Assembly (NCBI RefSeq): GCF_000718135.1
Contig: NZ_JOEM01000035.1
Coordinates: 1 to 33,391, forward strand
Direction: 5' to 3'
Length of the DNA stretch: 33,391 bases
Source of the DNA: Streptomyces cyaneofuscatus
Lineage (GTDB): Bacteria; Actinomycetota; Actinomycetes; Streptomycetales; Streptomycetaceae
Positions 31,101 to 33,391 of the stretch are shown piece after piece. Every line of letters starts with the position of its first letter. Within the stretch, counting starts at the first letter, position 1. A model generated the notes under the pieces. It saw only the letters and a list, made by a program, of their open reading frames with translations. It did no database searches and was not told the DNA's origin. The translations under genes and the position numbers were made by a program.

Positions 31101-33391
31101 TCTTCGGCCCCTTGAAGGGCACGGTGAGGTCGTCCGGCAGCCGCCAGCTCAGCCCGTCCCGCATCGCGAAGGACGCGGAGTGCACCTGGCTGCGCTGCCA
31201 GCGGGGGGCGGTGGCGGGCGCGGTGCCCGGACCGCGGGGCGTCGGCGAGGGGGTCTTCGGGGCCTCGGTGACCCGCTCGACGCGCACCCGGTAGTGGACG
31301 TCGTCCAGATGCAGGTGGGAACCCTCCCAGGCCCGGTACTCGCTCTGGTGGTACGCCTGGGTGCCCTGGGTGTAGTCCGTCTTCCGGGTCCAGCCCAGCG
31401 AGACGCCGATCTTCAGCATCCAGTTGAGCGGCGGCCCCATGCCCAGCGCGGCGGCGACCCGGCGGCCGACACCGACGCTGCGCCCGCCGCCCGTACCGGC
31501 CTGGCCGCGCCGCATGGTGTCCAGCCGGACGGTGGCGCCGCCGACCTCACCGAAACGCTCCCAGCGGTGGTACGGGACGGCCTCGACGACCATCTCGTGG
31601 CCGACGCCGGACTTCTCCCGGCCCACGAAGCGGGCGCCGCGCGGGGCGGTGAACGCGCCGGGCTGGTCCTTCAGCAGCCGCAGCAGCTCCGCCTCGTCGA
31701 ACTGGGCCCGGAGCTTCCTGGGCAGCTGGTCGAAGACCTCCTTGGCCACCTGCTCGGGCGAGCGCAGGGTGAGGACGCCGAGGCCGTTGAGGAGCCCGGC
31801 CCCGGGGGTTCCGTCGGTCCGGGCGCCCGGACCGGTCGAACCGTCGTCCGGATCGGCGTCGGGGCTGATGAGGACGGTGGGCAGCCGGCTGCCGTCGTCG
31901 AAGGTGACGGTGCGCGGGGCGGGGCCCGGCGGCCGGGCGTCCTCGCCGGTCAGCAGCCGGGCCGGGCGGTGCCGCTCCAGCTGCGTCTCCAGCGGTACGG
32001 GGTCCCCCCGGTCCGGGGTCTCCTCGGCCGGAACGTGCAGGTCGGTGACGCCGCCCATGCTCCGCAGCCACTCGCCGAAGACGTCGGTGCCGACCGGGTC
32101 GGTGGTGGCCGGGGCCAAGGTGGGAGTCGAGGTCGGGGTGGGCAGGGATGCGGCCGGGACCAGGGCGTCGTAGTGGTCGGAGCCGTTGTAGGCGAGGTGC
32201 AGGGTGCCGCTGCGGCCGCCCGGGTTGAGCGGGGTGACGGAGGTGCCCGCCGGGGCCGACGCGTCGGGCCGGACGAGCCGCAGCTCGATGTCGAGGGTGT
32301 GCGCCAGCGCGAGCGGGAGCGCGTCGGCGAAGGGCGAGGACCACAGGGCCGGGAGCTCGGCGGTCGCGACGATCAGCCCGTCGGTGCCTAGGCGCCGGGC
32401 GTCGGCGGGGGTGGGCGCCACATCGGCGAGGTGGGGGTAGCCGCTGTCCCGGAGGATGCGCCGCCACCGGCGCCCGTCGCCGTCGGTGACGACCGCCTGT
32501 TCGATCCGGTCCCAGCGCTGCCGGATCCGCTCCCGCGCCTCCGGGTTCCGCACCCCGGCCAGGGCGGTCATCCGCAGGTCGTCGACGACGGCGAGCACCG
32601 GGTCCGGGGTGGCCTCGACGTCTGGGGCCAGCAGTTCGGAGCCGGTGAGCCGGTCGCGGAGCAGGCTGCGGAGGCCGGCGACGTTCCGCGCGGCCCAGGC
32701 GGGCGGGACGTCGTGGCCGCGCGCGGTGTCGAGGAGCGACCGGAAGAGGCAGTCCCCGTCGGCCCGGGTGCGCAGTCTGCGGAGGGCCTGCCCGTCCGCG
32801 TGGACGGTGTCCACGAGGCCCGGCGTCCCGATGCCCTTGCTGAACAGGTCCACGTCCTCGGCAATGCTCTCCGGGCGGCCGGACGGGGAGGGAGGGGAGG
32901 AGGCGTTGGGCTCGGGGTGGACCAGCTCGGCGTGATCGCTGCCGGGGCTGAAGCGCAGCAGCGGTTCGCCGGACGAGCCCTCGTGGGAGCTGACGATCTT
33001 GTCGAAGACCGACTTGTCGAAAGCCGTCGGCGGATTCCAGAACATGTGCGCGCCGTGCGCCACGGCCATGTCCTTGGCCCGCATCTCATCGATCAGCGCG
33101 TCATGTTCGGGAAGCGAAACGCGGGAACCGTCCGGGGCCGACACATCGAACAGGTCATGGTCTCCGGTGATCGGCCGACGACCGCCCTCACCATCGAACC
33201 CGAACACGATTCCGTCGTGAACGGTGAACTTCCCGTCGGCCTCGTATTGGGCCATCTTCCCGGCCAGTTCATGGAACTCCGTGGACCGCTGGTTGAACCG
33301 GGAGACCACCCGGTCCCACGCATCCACCGGAACCGAACCCCGATCCGGCAACACCGGCTTGAAGTAACCGACCAGCCCGATGTTCCCCGCA
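13120..33391 (-). CDS. Giant multidomain 'lonely Cys' toxin-like protein, 5' end outside window
   Basis: One uninterrupted frame fills 20 kb. From the GTG at 33352-33354 it encodes 6,744 residues, numbered here from that codon. The frame stays open another 12 codons to the window edge (reading AGNIGLVGYFKP), so that GTG is not the true start. Domains in order: ExoY/edema-factor-like (about 1-120), OTU protease (190-402), beta-rich region (530-2185), helical linker, two degenerate OTU copies (2335-2565, 2610-2780), toxin-associated domain (3430-3675), OmpA-like segment (3680-3800), HHSFHEV domain (3885-4205), Asp-rich tract (4448-4536) and two ~1,121-residue tandem units ending near the C-terminus, each with a lonely Cys (C5099, C6220). 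Only four cysteines are present. There is no membrane segment. Similar giants occur in Streptomyces near type VII secretion genes. Export and toxin function are inferred. Confidence 0.88.
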   Translation of the reverse strand, partial: AGNIGLVGYFKPVLPDRGSVPVDAWDRVVSRFNQRSTEFHELAGKMAQYEADGKFTVHDGIVFGFDGEGGRRPITGDHDLFDVSAPDGSRVSLPEHDALIDEMRAKDMAVAHGAHMFWNPPTAFDKSVFDKIVSSHEGSSGEPLLRFSPGSDHAELVHPEPNASSPPSPSGRPESIAEDVDLFSKGIGTPGLVDTVHADGQALRRLRTRADGDCLFRSLLDTARGHDVPPAWAARNVAGLRSLLRDRLTGSELLAPDVEATPDPVLAVVDDLRMTALAGVRNPEARERIRQRWDRIEQAVVTDGDGRRWRRILRDSGYPHLADVAPTPADARRLGTDGLIVATAELPALWSSPFADALPLALAHTLDIELRLVRPDASAPAGTSVTPLNPGGRSGTLHLAYNGSDHYDALVPAASLPTPTSTPTLAPATTDPVGTDVFGEWLRSMGGVTDLHVPAEETPDRGDPVPLETQLERHRPARLLTGEDARPPGPAPRTVTFDDGSRLPTVLISPDADPDDGSTGPGARTDGTPGAGLLNGLGVLTLRSPEQVAKEVFDQLPRKLRAQFDEAELLRLLKDQPGAFTAPRGARFVGREKSGVGHEMVVEAVPYHRWERFGEVGGATVRLDTMRRGQAGTGGGRSVGVGRRVAAALGMGPPLNWMLKIGVSLGWTRKTDYTQGTQAYHQSEYRAWEGSHLHLDDVHYRVRVERVTEAPKTPSPTPRGPGTAPATAPRWQRSQVHSASFAMRDGLSWRLPDDLTVPFKGPKRAPETLTFPDGAEPRITDTTALHLTDPPEDVALAISGAKPGSSAHRTLVSYVRPGRLLGLFGRLAGPVSGPELTRGSGQHPLGHLIVERSIPHRATLVTESVKAEVRDLAQTTYQNQRAHVRDTRLGVQVTAGPNYTLVGPETDVRLQGGPLVRTDLSAGRGHYLGSDAARKVTGRVRNHPMALYRVERTLMVRKAGQPASAAQPVRVVSLDWYSTQDARRLAGWDSRTPGATGPNPDAEPPVPWYLTRENPVHLGGQVRAEGFVPDRRPAAPAPPATTTAPAPAATTTAPAPATAATPAPAPQDPLKAFTDTVLDTLTRAYPSLFVPPLMLRHPHLAKLCYGDGRMRTALHNERQVREALNRPSLAQSLDDLTTTGVPVTLTEDGKVRRGHHTLILRARLTDRQFETTLSERSLRNAVIGTEISGQGQQESTTLSAGVELGISPRDHDKDPAAGVPRQAGNVSLGARYAQTRTRATKNTVAVAHDQLTFQNGADLYSYQVELGATFEGHRRPRGWTRLATVGLLGAGVFVSKVTERPLFARGAETVGRVELAVPAAHGSDRHAPADPPATGAAPAPAPAPVPRPLASTEADQLLDGTRPLPRTSASDRQLVNKLLSAPHVVLSTEGGEQRQRLVQDTADRATGTSWHVSAPGTPIRTALRRAMANLGVAGQLGQYLGPFGSRITGLTGAGPFSTHYLKAAVRGELDNVRVKSDPKPGSLEATIGNEHRVAGSSSTGTRTTLGLQGAVTPLQQAPGQPAVVGAYSTALQYAWGKGRSISQTLTRGRNTTLSYAGRMYLVVADATETVAVRDRWTAAMGAVGTRAGGGISSAAGRISERLGRGLAPRRAAAALQRVRDAVMFHLPMQDAIEAGLAPDGLGTTTPANLGGGYKLPPFLRRRHFPSHPSGQLDASRAAQQLMGQLERMGVPSHDREQVLQRLSPDFLRSHVHELTTDGMALPVRYRTWTSPHHLPVGGSPGQLKLTLTPVTTTVERLRTGYELEDYRTTARDDVEGRSQDRGADVTLSASERAAGSGVLVANPALQGTAAKQRSSNVTEAVGSTTMPNIATTQAHAEIVTTYTLTATLVDASGKPLGPTATAPVGSLNEILPASLLTPDGAGADGALTEQDVREPDREVHVLTAEQARPEGIARWRTTDGESGETDPDILPFDEVIGSGILAVDILGSANVQDALTLATARADGFPGDTDLGKRHTGTMLTERVRMARHTPLTALGTAPAQAQQEATSQVGLTAGFREALGTDGSALPTQSSARLLGQSHTADSRLYAKMHRTGARLLAVENKPRMEAMQRRKTGDALEAGITDNIEGAVSTSPLAGNSNAGVTNPGATVPIGGANDATALRSATDTTLGTHIKVVTDRSMLFAVPVSWLSVAEVDHRVTDSRPMQALGKPKRGPRAVEAETTALVWLREDIARDYGLLDDTTFPDEARTAWDDQAKAAADLATAEKNYYDARAKARETWLDLSPEEQTALGDGAGATTPSPAVAASPAVTAWQTARDDVRRWQQRLDAAAQDHHRLHLAAARLTAHHQGSGSVPVKDVPQEYAAPDWRSEAPEPYKVTDATGSAPRTLTSPDGRTVREVHEVPHDGASFFHALLATAQDQGKLPFLLDADLADRFAAAPGDPALTAQAVGAVRDRLAWALADNGNEDLLDGLALDAADTFTQAELDYAEIDLTAAQQAEFDAFGRLPQTVWPSPEQRVALATAALYRPFTSEPAAADPDGRDPAPPERRAADHGGADVLPALAARILGTPVTVVTGEGRPQMFLPHGADPATADPASGPVLFAADGFFSAALTPGTVPPATTALPAPPTTVTSSGSTETTPKPPAHRSHPTPPWLPPTDTTGPRYRLDRNGLLTAPDGATYAQGTPAGRGNGFFGALSMALRHAAEQPGRDSRAAARLRTRAGASPAQLMRLNGLPGERAERDTLFSPPAPGDRKGTPALSQDALDGRLRRHLANAPWGPDADRAVAEWAAKATGATVTLIEENGTAHTYAGPSADAPVLRLRRRGGDFVPLLLRTPAPTPAPKASTPAPKTPAPKPKTPEISPTGEGPGLPGEEEAYELSTLSGAEPQPQPQPHVNTDPGSDSDSDSEGEEDTPIWADPEWLTAVFGPQWNHVPRARLQETSEALYELVEEAAGGRTTRDGLADLVRHVLHLPTRARVSNQDVLDLGALALEASSDDLASAEDLALYFVDRQIETRRDALAEETLLRTADRTPAGRNFTEKDPGLPAPDAYLAERSGRAAEQNAAWRNPYLFVAGAAEGGGVEIVTPWRTFVVRDAEEMARIISYDSRRPAGADIVLALPPAFAAQVANLVAGTTARPVWYPMGPAEVLTHPTTGAAHLVVHRRAGEAGPDWTTPPPPQEPGLPGARDLIDGGDTDSDDGRGSDAGSDSSSGSTSDGDAEFDRLADQLQWEHRIDALRPRPLITRDYQVIDDSGTGVLFTEPGPRTVGPVTAGEVRTEEGAEGPALILPQQIPGTVPAAGRPPLHISADRTVALLSAGDDTTGRGRQVYATRAAIERSSARLTAAGAGVRLEADPSVRVVLDQEDGTPGEPLFRVEPRFLTASGASEHAFTRDFARMVAGTDAAPLSHLAFRGPDGTVATAPVNGLHGREVTGTHHLAQALTEVADGTRTATAVTPDWAVRQAGRDPRFTGGVVGAPTPGEAYGQALSHTQDNALRGPLTRAAERAGVNEFAWAEVGEGYLIQSVSTTNAGGAQLFTHNHAKPGDPVGPHAPYHFAQVVLASEDGTHQITLENENHNRAEIPADQLDAVVDDNLDRYDEDQLTLLAQETGWRAEQARRDGADPAEIARLEGFARAARALAAVHEAEHVRWYFTEDRPEHGLAQREVDQARARARDAVRSAAPVPHDKDEWYFRAYSKRPGESAHAVNAALLSDRSPAVSNPLTTVALHGHTLRPDRRTVRFAEQQHTLSPGADENLDALALYLARTGLWNSANGLPLPTVTVTGHGNRSRASGEKRANAVGRALGDRLAPLLRTFQEGAPGPHVRLSDFTLTLDAQRVRRATDPDRGRVVTVDIDDHRHTSSPESVRPTSGRPAPAGEPPRTEPPALTRPTGGPAPEGAPPLVTDPSTTGSRTSSTDRDPSRPGRRSATPSPDRGAPLPGWVRARIRYAEESVAFERRLAEHLAENEAVTEEFRKMARAAWDRARQQYPRALATFGSENPSMPGTVGTSRPALQQVLRTGNLRELVTFLFQGISSDLVPEMLGGREDPNPEIEAERPSRRQAEGRAELERLAAQLNLDDTLSAAEKKAALARATREHTVPTDPDDVRPPLSSAERPFAVNELGLTWMPASSVYDLAMSSGLQGTSEDSGGLVLTGTAGSTYRFLVHAARMRDRWGLELDLGLIRAGMIAMSLSAGHHSFHEVMRGAQLALDSLPGHDPALDYQDNWGRYWNIHPLTEQELREHVAREGRFPDEHAQEVLDADNPAPVPAPALNSAPPQAGAVPAGPDVDLDADQRRYLAEQLTADDLPPAPAPPGAEETVGSDELREAGVTLSPGLRAEMMLRGDGRLPAGGLSPLDLARVRLVRAEDGTEALDAVAASVARRLWAGTYAEVLDAAPEGRDDTETARAWSAAVALVLPPEPHPVLADARYAGEAFRDAVRRVAGHLLAAEGGAEGVRASAAELADSLRPGLGLAPRRTGPATGPRGGETAPGRPALQSRPGGDMPDLDMPDLDFGQGQGQDPGPGQLGDMDMDVDLDLDLGALDLPDAFPSAPDSLDLDALGDLGDLEDLPDFDFDFTFDLPAPVPVGPGAAGGQPVYAVPAAPPARPLTTLPALTLVPFAPQATGTADSAERGVERLAHQVARTALRNRRNRVPLPRIDIAGYGADARGAGTARDRDQAAQAQGDLRAQAVRDLFVRHLDHALRTLQAGLPAGVTPLRRQDFTISARGRSRVPGQGATVALTGQIGREELGRQATIGVTSPRHAAALDALDALRRTDPALRSGPLDVDAVARRIWHLTPSVLVDPEMRRDLYTLTGRAIAAGRATGLAALTAFHLEEQGLLADDRARHVTAGGNRVPGLNWTGTATAGLDTLFVDRLTTGPTGAPAPTGNADIAPWPWDPAPYPVLADGSHDRVTAQLPDGTPWELDADEFAELVAADLTRHPLPERAPIVLAVPYAGDRYLALPRKLAERTGRTVWVHSGLAQRNPDPAATNTVAVLHPDGLPDGTWLPVRPGLAPDPDDGAPAWHREVLTQPIVSSRTGQQTGRSFHQPAELVGERESYRDLDHMSFYVHWDAATNTYSGKLPMRDPGPADKAYRLAGHGLPGGLSLPLADGSSRTADRDEAAGWLRRRRSLTSLPQDHWVDLVICHSGAPGQGSAQDVSQLDGVLPAPFTTDPLGDDALSLGQHLANQLRRTTRLSYSSQGVVRFGDGPVRVLATDAQGRPWWWETSHPEPDDAELDRLAEQAGFQGDPSPRVRSELLRVVRALKLVVGPDVQAADDFPALVTGAAAIVNMWFADPDLQPTGPFWPQLLTQVIAAHPLAAGGVDGDVTRQVLAEAAKAWRNAGGALPVSSFVPLPQLRTAAAWLAGPAAVDRAAVDALRLTDPADAPAHRTRMFWARVRAEEALPGPGPAADLLTVRALRLDQDAQVDDALRDRARALLTRGFAAGRNMADPDVAGAYAIEAAGALAAPALLTTVGAAFGSGRDWRGLATLLPRLDGFRVADTTVDAPWAGPGADGTDRPVPYAVRASVDLEDSSHVQVTVGAATHRLSAAEFAELLSSDTDLQGIQSSAPVLLLLDGLSGPAPEVAETVARRLGRPVWWSTSPVELSAPDTAEGELPVLAPDLSTLSQPSSTDWRFTAPSVPDLGARTVPATSAPGPGAPTPATNSEPGAGNSRIGDPAAAPADTTPIAVRNPRSSVNDPMEGVESTSVPTAPAAPMLPAVPVAPASVRALQPLPPRTLVAYGRDETSPSAQGDRTLELLAAQVAATGLRNRRAGASLPRVEVTGYGAEIRPDRPSSGSPARRRATTARHRFTRLLAAELERLQRDLPADAPRLTAQEFGIVVKAMARVPADWVGTGALAQVTRAELGRQATVVLHQPPDAVAVQKLDSLRRRDRALRDQPFDVDAIARRVLHLDPGAPVQQDTRQELFGLVGRATAAGRATGFPALAAYHLSELGVTAPGRAQHFTVGGSRVPGLNWGTSDVIGLDTTQGDLLEADPAGGYDVVSTSPTPWPSSTTPYVVAAEGGPDQVEARLPDGTVRELGIEEFVELVAADLAREALPPGTPVVLAVPFAADGYLGLPRRLADRTGRTVWAHSGRITVESAPGEASTIDVVRTPKTPRGDWIASDPGLGPDTDDDTPGWHHDVVSRALVSALSGRQIGRASHHPAEFARDFEDDDRHLDRMATFVHDHPATGRTSGEYDLPRPGPEDRAYRLDLHGSPGSLTFALRDGTTRDIDEREAGPWLRRRKSLTTLPDDHWVDLVVCWSGAPRDSAVPEPGTASDAYGGPFVADPLATVSMGQHVANATGRAVRLAYGPQGTQESNGRYRRTLFADAQGRRRAWALASPEPDAGELDRLAEIAGISPGDGEVSDEMRTATLRLVRALRITFGHDIDDDPGFDDLLRGAAAVDQMWRSDSDFEEAGPFTLDLLHRVVAAHPEAAAGVDRQTTRRVLAAAAEQWARYPGDGLVGFVDLPAVEAAAQWLAEGDAEDEAAAVLRLRTDEVGEAEMSRMFWARVKAEETLPGVGQGTQEFAARVLHQEPDPGAAHARRTEALDVLTRAFAVGREASDPDIAAAYALKEAGAYDDTALDTVQGTADGTGRDYTGGPAQDVDLARFRTPTGLADAPWAQGKDRPAPYLVRAGADADDPDLVEVSWGGDTYEATADEFAELLAADTALARTELTVPVVLALPGPAADAATLADLIARRLGRTVWWTGFPADLSGAGDAGDPVLTLHPAADGTAPGVAPWQRARPAHPASAEDAPRPVPAPLPRSRPSDDDRTGASAPAL
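13300..16300 (-). repeat. Giant protein tandem unit B (C-terminal copy)
   Basis: Residues of about 5685-6685 repeat unit A segment by segment: an OmpA-like start (LPRVEVTGYGAE), the segment GRATGFPALAAYHLSELG, a PY-V module, the HG...C protease-like domain, a helical segment with MFWARVKAEETLPG, and a second PY-V module ending RRLGRTVWW. Matching landmarks lie 3,360-3,380 bases from those of unit A. Confidence 0.85.
14450..14960 (-). other. Lonely Cys / CPD-like domain, copy B
   Basis: AYRLDLHGSPGSL contains H6173 and DHWVDLVVCWSG contains C6220, exactly 47 residues apart as in copy A. Between them lies WLRRRKSLTTLPDD. This order (HG, ~45 residues, beta-strand ending in Cys) is that of the clan CD cysteine protease domain of MARTX and TcdA/B toxins. 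Confidence 0.6.
16660..19690 (-). repeat. Giant protein tandem unit A
   Basis: Residues of about 4555-5565. Landmarks in order: LPRIDIAGYGAD (OmpA-like), GRATGLAALTAFHLEEQG, VPGLNW, a PY-V module with EFAELVAADL and RTGRTVWVHSG, the HG...C domain, MFWARVRAEEALPG, and a second PY-V module with EFAELLSSDT and RRLGRPVWW. All recur in unit B in the same order. Confidence 0.85.
17820..18330 (-). other. Lonely Cys / CPD-like domain, copy A
   Basis: KAYRLAGHGLPGGL carries H5052 and DHWVDLVICHSG carries C5099, with 47 residues between them. LGQHLANQLRRTTRLSYSS follows the Cys, as the post-catalytic helix and strand would in a caspase-like fold. Confidence 0.6.
19745..20010 (-). repeat. Acidic Asp-hydrophobic repeat tract
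   Basis: About 90 residues with alternating Asp and hydrophobic residues, for example DMPDLDMPDLDFG, DMDMDVDLDLDLGALDL and PDFDFDFTFDLP. There are no RTX nonapeptides. It may be a calcium-binding or disordered spacer between the N-terminal effector-like part and the tandem units. Confidence 0.75.
20735..21700 (-). other. Conserved domain with GHHSFHEV and WGRYWNIHPLTE motifs
   Basis: A helical domain containing GLVLTGTAGSTYRFL, SLSAGHHSFHEVMRGAQ, LDYQDNWGRYWNIHPLTE and a Phe-Pro-Asp-Glu-His motif. I recall this arrangement from other actinomycete giant toxin-like proteins, but no function is known to me. The paired histidines could be catalytic or structural. Confidence 0.5.
21945..22310 (-). 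other. OmpA-like domain, first copy
   Basis: RTVRFAEQQHTLSPGADENL, LPTVTVTGHGNRSRASGEKR and ANAVGRALGDRL follow the beta-alpha-beta order of OmpA-like domains (strand, long helix, GH-like strand, Arg-rich helix). Similar segments begin units A and B. Peptidoglycan binding would be the family role, but the copies are divergent. Confidence 0.5.
22335..23065 (-). other. Toxin-associated domain (HNHAKPG ... LENENHN ... WYFRAYSKRPGE)
   Basis: Conserved stretches include LFTHNHAKPGDPVGPHAPYH, HQITLENENHN, EWYFRAYSKRPGESAHAVN and SNPLTTVALHGH. A similar order of LEN and WYF...GQ..H motifs occurs, as I recall, at the ends of eCIS/DUF4157-type proteins. Several conserved histidines suggest an enzymatic site. 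Confidence 0.45.
24055..24317 (-). repeat. PY-V Rossmann-like module, first of five
   Basis: NPYLFVAGAAEGGGVEIV, AEEMARIISYDSR, ADIVLALPPAFAAQV and TTARPVWYP match, in order, the modules near 18545-18805, 16675-16940, 15180-15445 and 13320-13590. The shared pattern is PY-V-A, EFAELLAADT, PVVLALP and ARRLGRTVWW. The first copy is the most divergent and stands alone. Confidence 0.65.
24825..24848. repeat. 6-bp tandem repeat, four copies
   Basis: ggggct is repeated four times and encodes PQPQPQP in a linker; an SDSDSDSE tract encoded by short repeats lies next to it. It is a likely slippage-prone linker. Confidence 0.85.
25005..25525 (-). other. Degenerate OTU-like domain 3
   Basis: RGNGFFGALSMAL aligns with the DGDCLFRSLL motif of the first OTU domain, with the catalytic Cys replaced by Gly (G2641). 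GGDFVPLLL aligns with SDHYDALV, with His replaced by Phe. It should be inactive. Confidence 0.6.
25660..26360 (-). other. Degenerate OTU-like domain 2
   Basis: HDGASFFHALLATA replaces the OTU catalytic Cys with Ser (S2357), and DGFFSAALTP lacks the His. The surrounding order (motif, helices, VTVVTGEG strand, C-terminal strand) matches domain 1. Confidence 0.65.
26800..31770 (-). other. Long beta-rich region of the giant protein
   Basis: About 1,650 residues with alternating strand-like segments, for example NVSLGARYAQTRTRA, YSYQVELGATFEG and TTLGLQGAVTPLQ. Pro/Ala/Thr linkers break it into blocks. I recognise no known domain. By position between two OTU-type domains it might be a delivery or translocation module; this is speculation. 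It contains the fourth cysteine (C1092). Confidence 0.4.
30221..30274. repeat. 27-bp tandem repeat, two copies
   Basis: Two copies of a 27-base unit, 30221-30247 and 30248-30274, differ only at the last base. They encode a PAATTTAPA-type linker. Confidence 0.85.
32149..32787 (-). other. OTU-like cysteine protease domain 1
   Basis: RADGDCLFRSLLDTA gives the OTU signature with D199 and catalytic C202. About 190 residues later LAYNGSDHYDALVP supplies the catalytic H394. Spacing and order fit an active OTU deubiquitinase-like protease; bacterial toxins use this fold for proteolysis or autoprocessing. Confidence 0.8.
32995..33391 (-). other. Edema factor/ExoY-like nucleotidyl cyclase segment (partial)
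   Basis: RPITGDHDLFDVSAP (D65, D67) and DMAVAHGAHMFWNP (H100, N107) resemble the DYDLFAL and VNHGTEQDN metal and adenine sites of anthrax edema factor and ExoY. The two aspartates and the histidine are retained. The catalytic Lys/His segment would lie upstream, outside the window, so activity cannot be judged. Confidence 0.5.

Noticed and set aside
25399..32391. A 2,330-codon plus-strand frame opposite the giant gene, and similar long ones near 12820-15468, 16294-19224 and 19399-22362
   Set aside because: These are GC-frame shadows: their translations are Gly/Arg/Val-rich with no domain, while the minus strand encodes recognisable domains throughout.

Overview
The window is very GC-rich, with long spurious open frames on both strands, rare in-frame TTA codons and gene families typical of Streptomyces, so it most likely comes from a Streptomyces or close relative. 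Two unrelated blocks meet near 10.9-11.2 kb. No tRNA, rRNA, CRISPR array or insertion sequence was seen, and no transcriptional regulator gene.

Block 1 (1-10988, all minus strand) looks like a compact natural-product operon. In transcription order it holds: a flavodoxin-like reductase (probably separate or leading), an SGNH-type hydrolase, a 28-residue basic peptide ending IYPMF, a large heme-oxygenase-like diiron oxidase (HDO) with an internal duplication, a NodU/CmcH/SxtI-type carbamoyltransferase, a 49-residue SxtJ-like membrane peptide, an Fe(II)/2-oxoglutarate oxygenase of the AsnO/VioC type, an ATP-grasp ligase, a 100-residue unknown protein, a second ATP-grasp ligase, and the first 76 codons of carA (small subunit of carbamoyl phosphate synthase), which runs off the left edge. 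The last three genes are linked by ATGA stop/start overlaps. CarA would make carbamoyl phosphate and the carbamoyltransferase would use it. The oxygenase and HDO would oxidise an amino-acid-like building block, and the two ATP-grasp enzymes would form amide bonds. In-frame TTA codons in the HDO and oxygenase genes suggest bldA (late-growth) control.

The junction (10989-12434) has a DUF5996-like gene lacking its N-terminal part and a VOC-family gene, both on the plus strand. The VOC stop overlaps the stop of the convergent gene.

Block 2 (12431-33391, minus strand) is dominated by the 3' part of one gigantic gene (more than 20 kb; over 6,750 residues visible, start outside the window), followed by a small type VII secretion-associated gene. 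The giant protein is of the 'lonely Cys' type. From its visible N-terminus it shows an edema-factor/ExoY-like metal-site signature, an OTU-like cysteine protease domain, a long beta-rich region, two further OTU-like copies whose catalytic residues are lost, a toxin-associated domain, OmpA-like segments, an acidic Asp-rich tract, and two tandem copies of a ~1,121-residue unit. Each unit carries an HG...C pair exactly 47 residues apart, the arrangement of the autoprocessing cysteine protease domain (CPD) of MARTX and clostridial toxins. The visible protein has only four cysteines. Together with the T7SS neighbour this suggests an exported, self-cleaving, multi-effector toxin. That function is inference.
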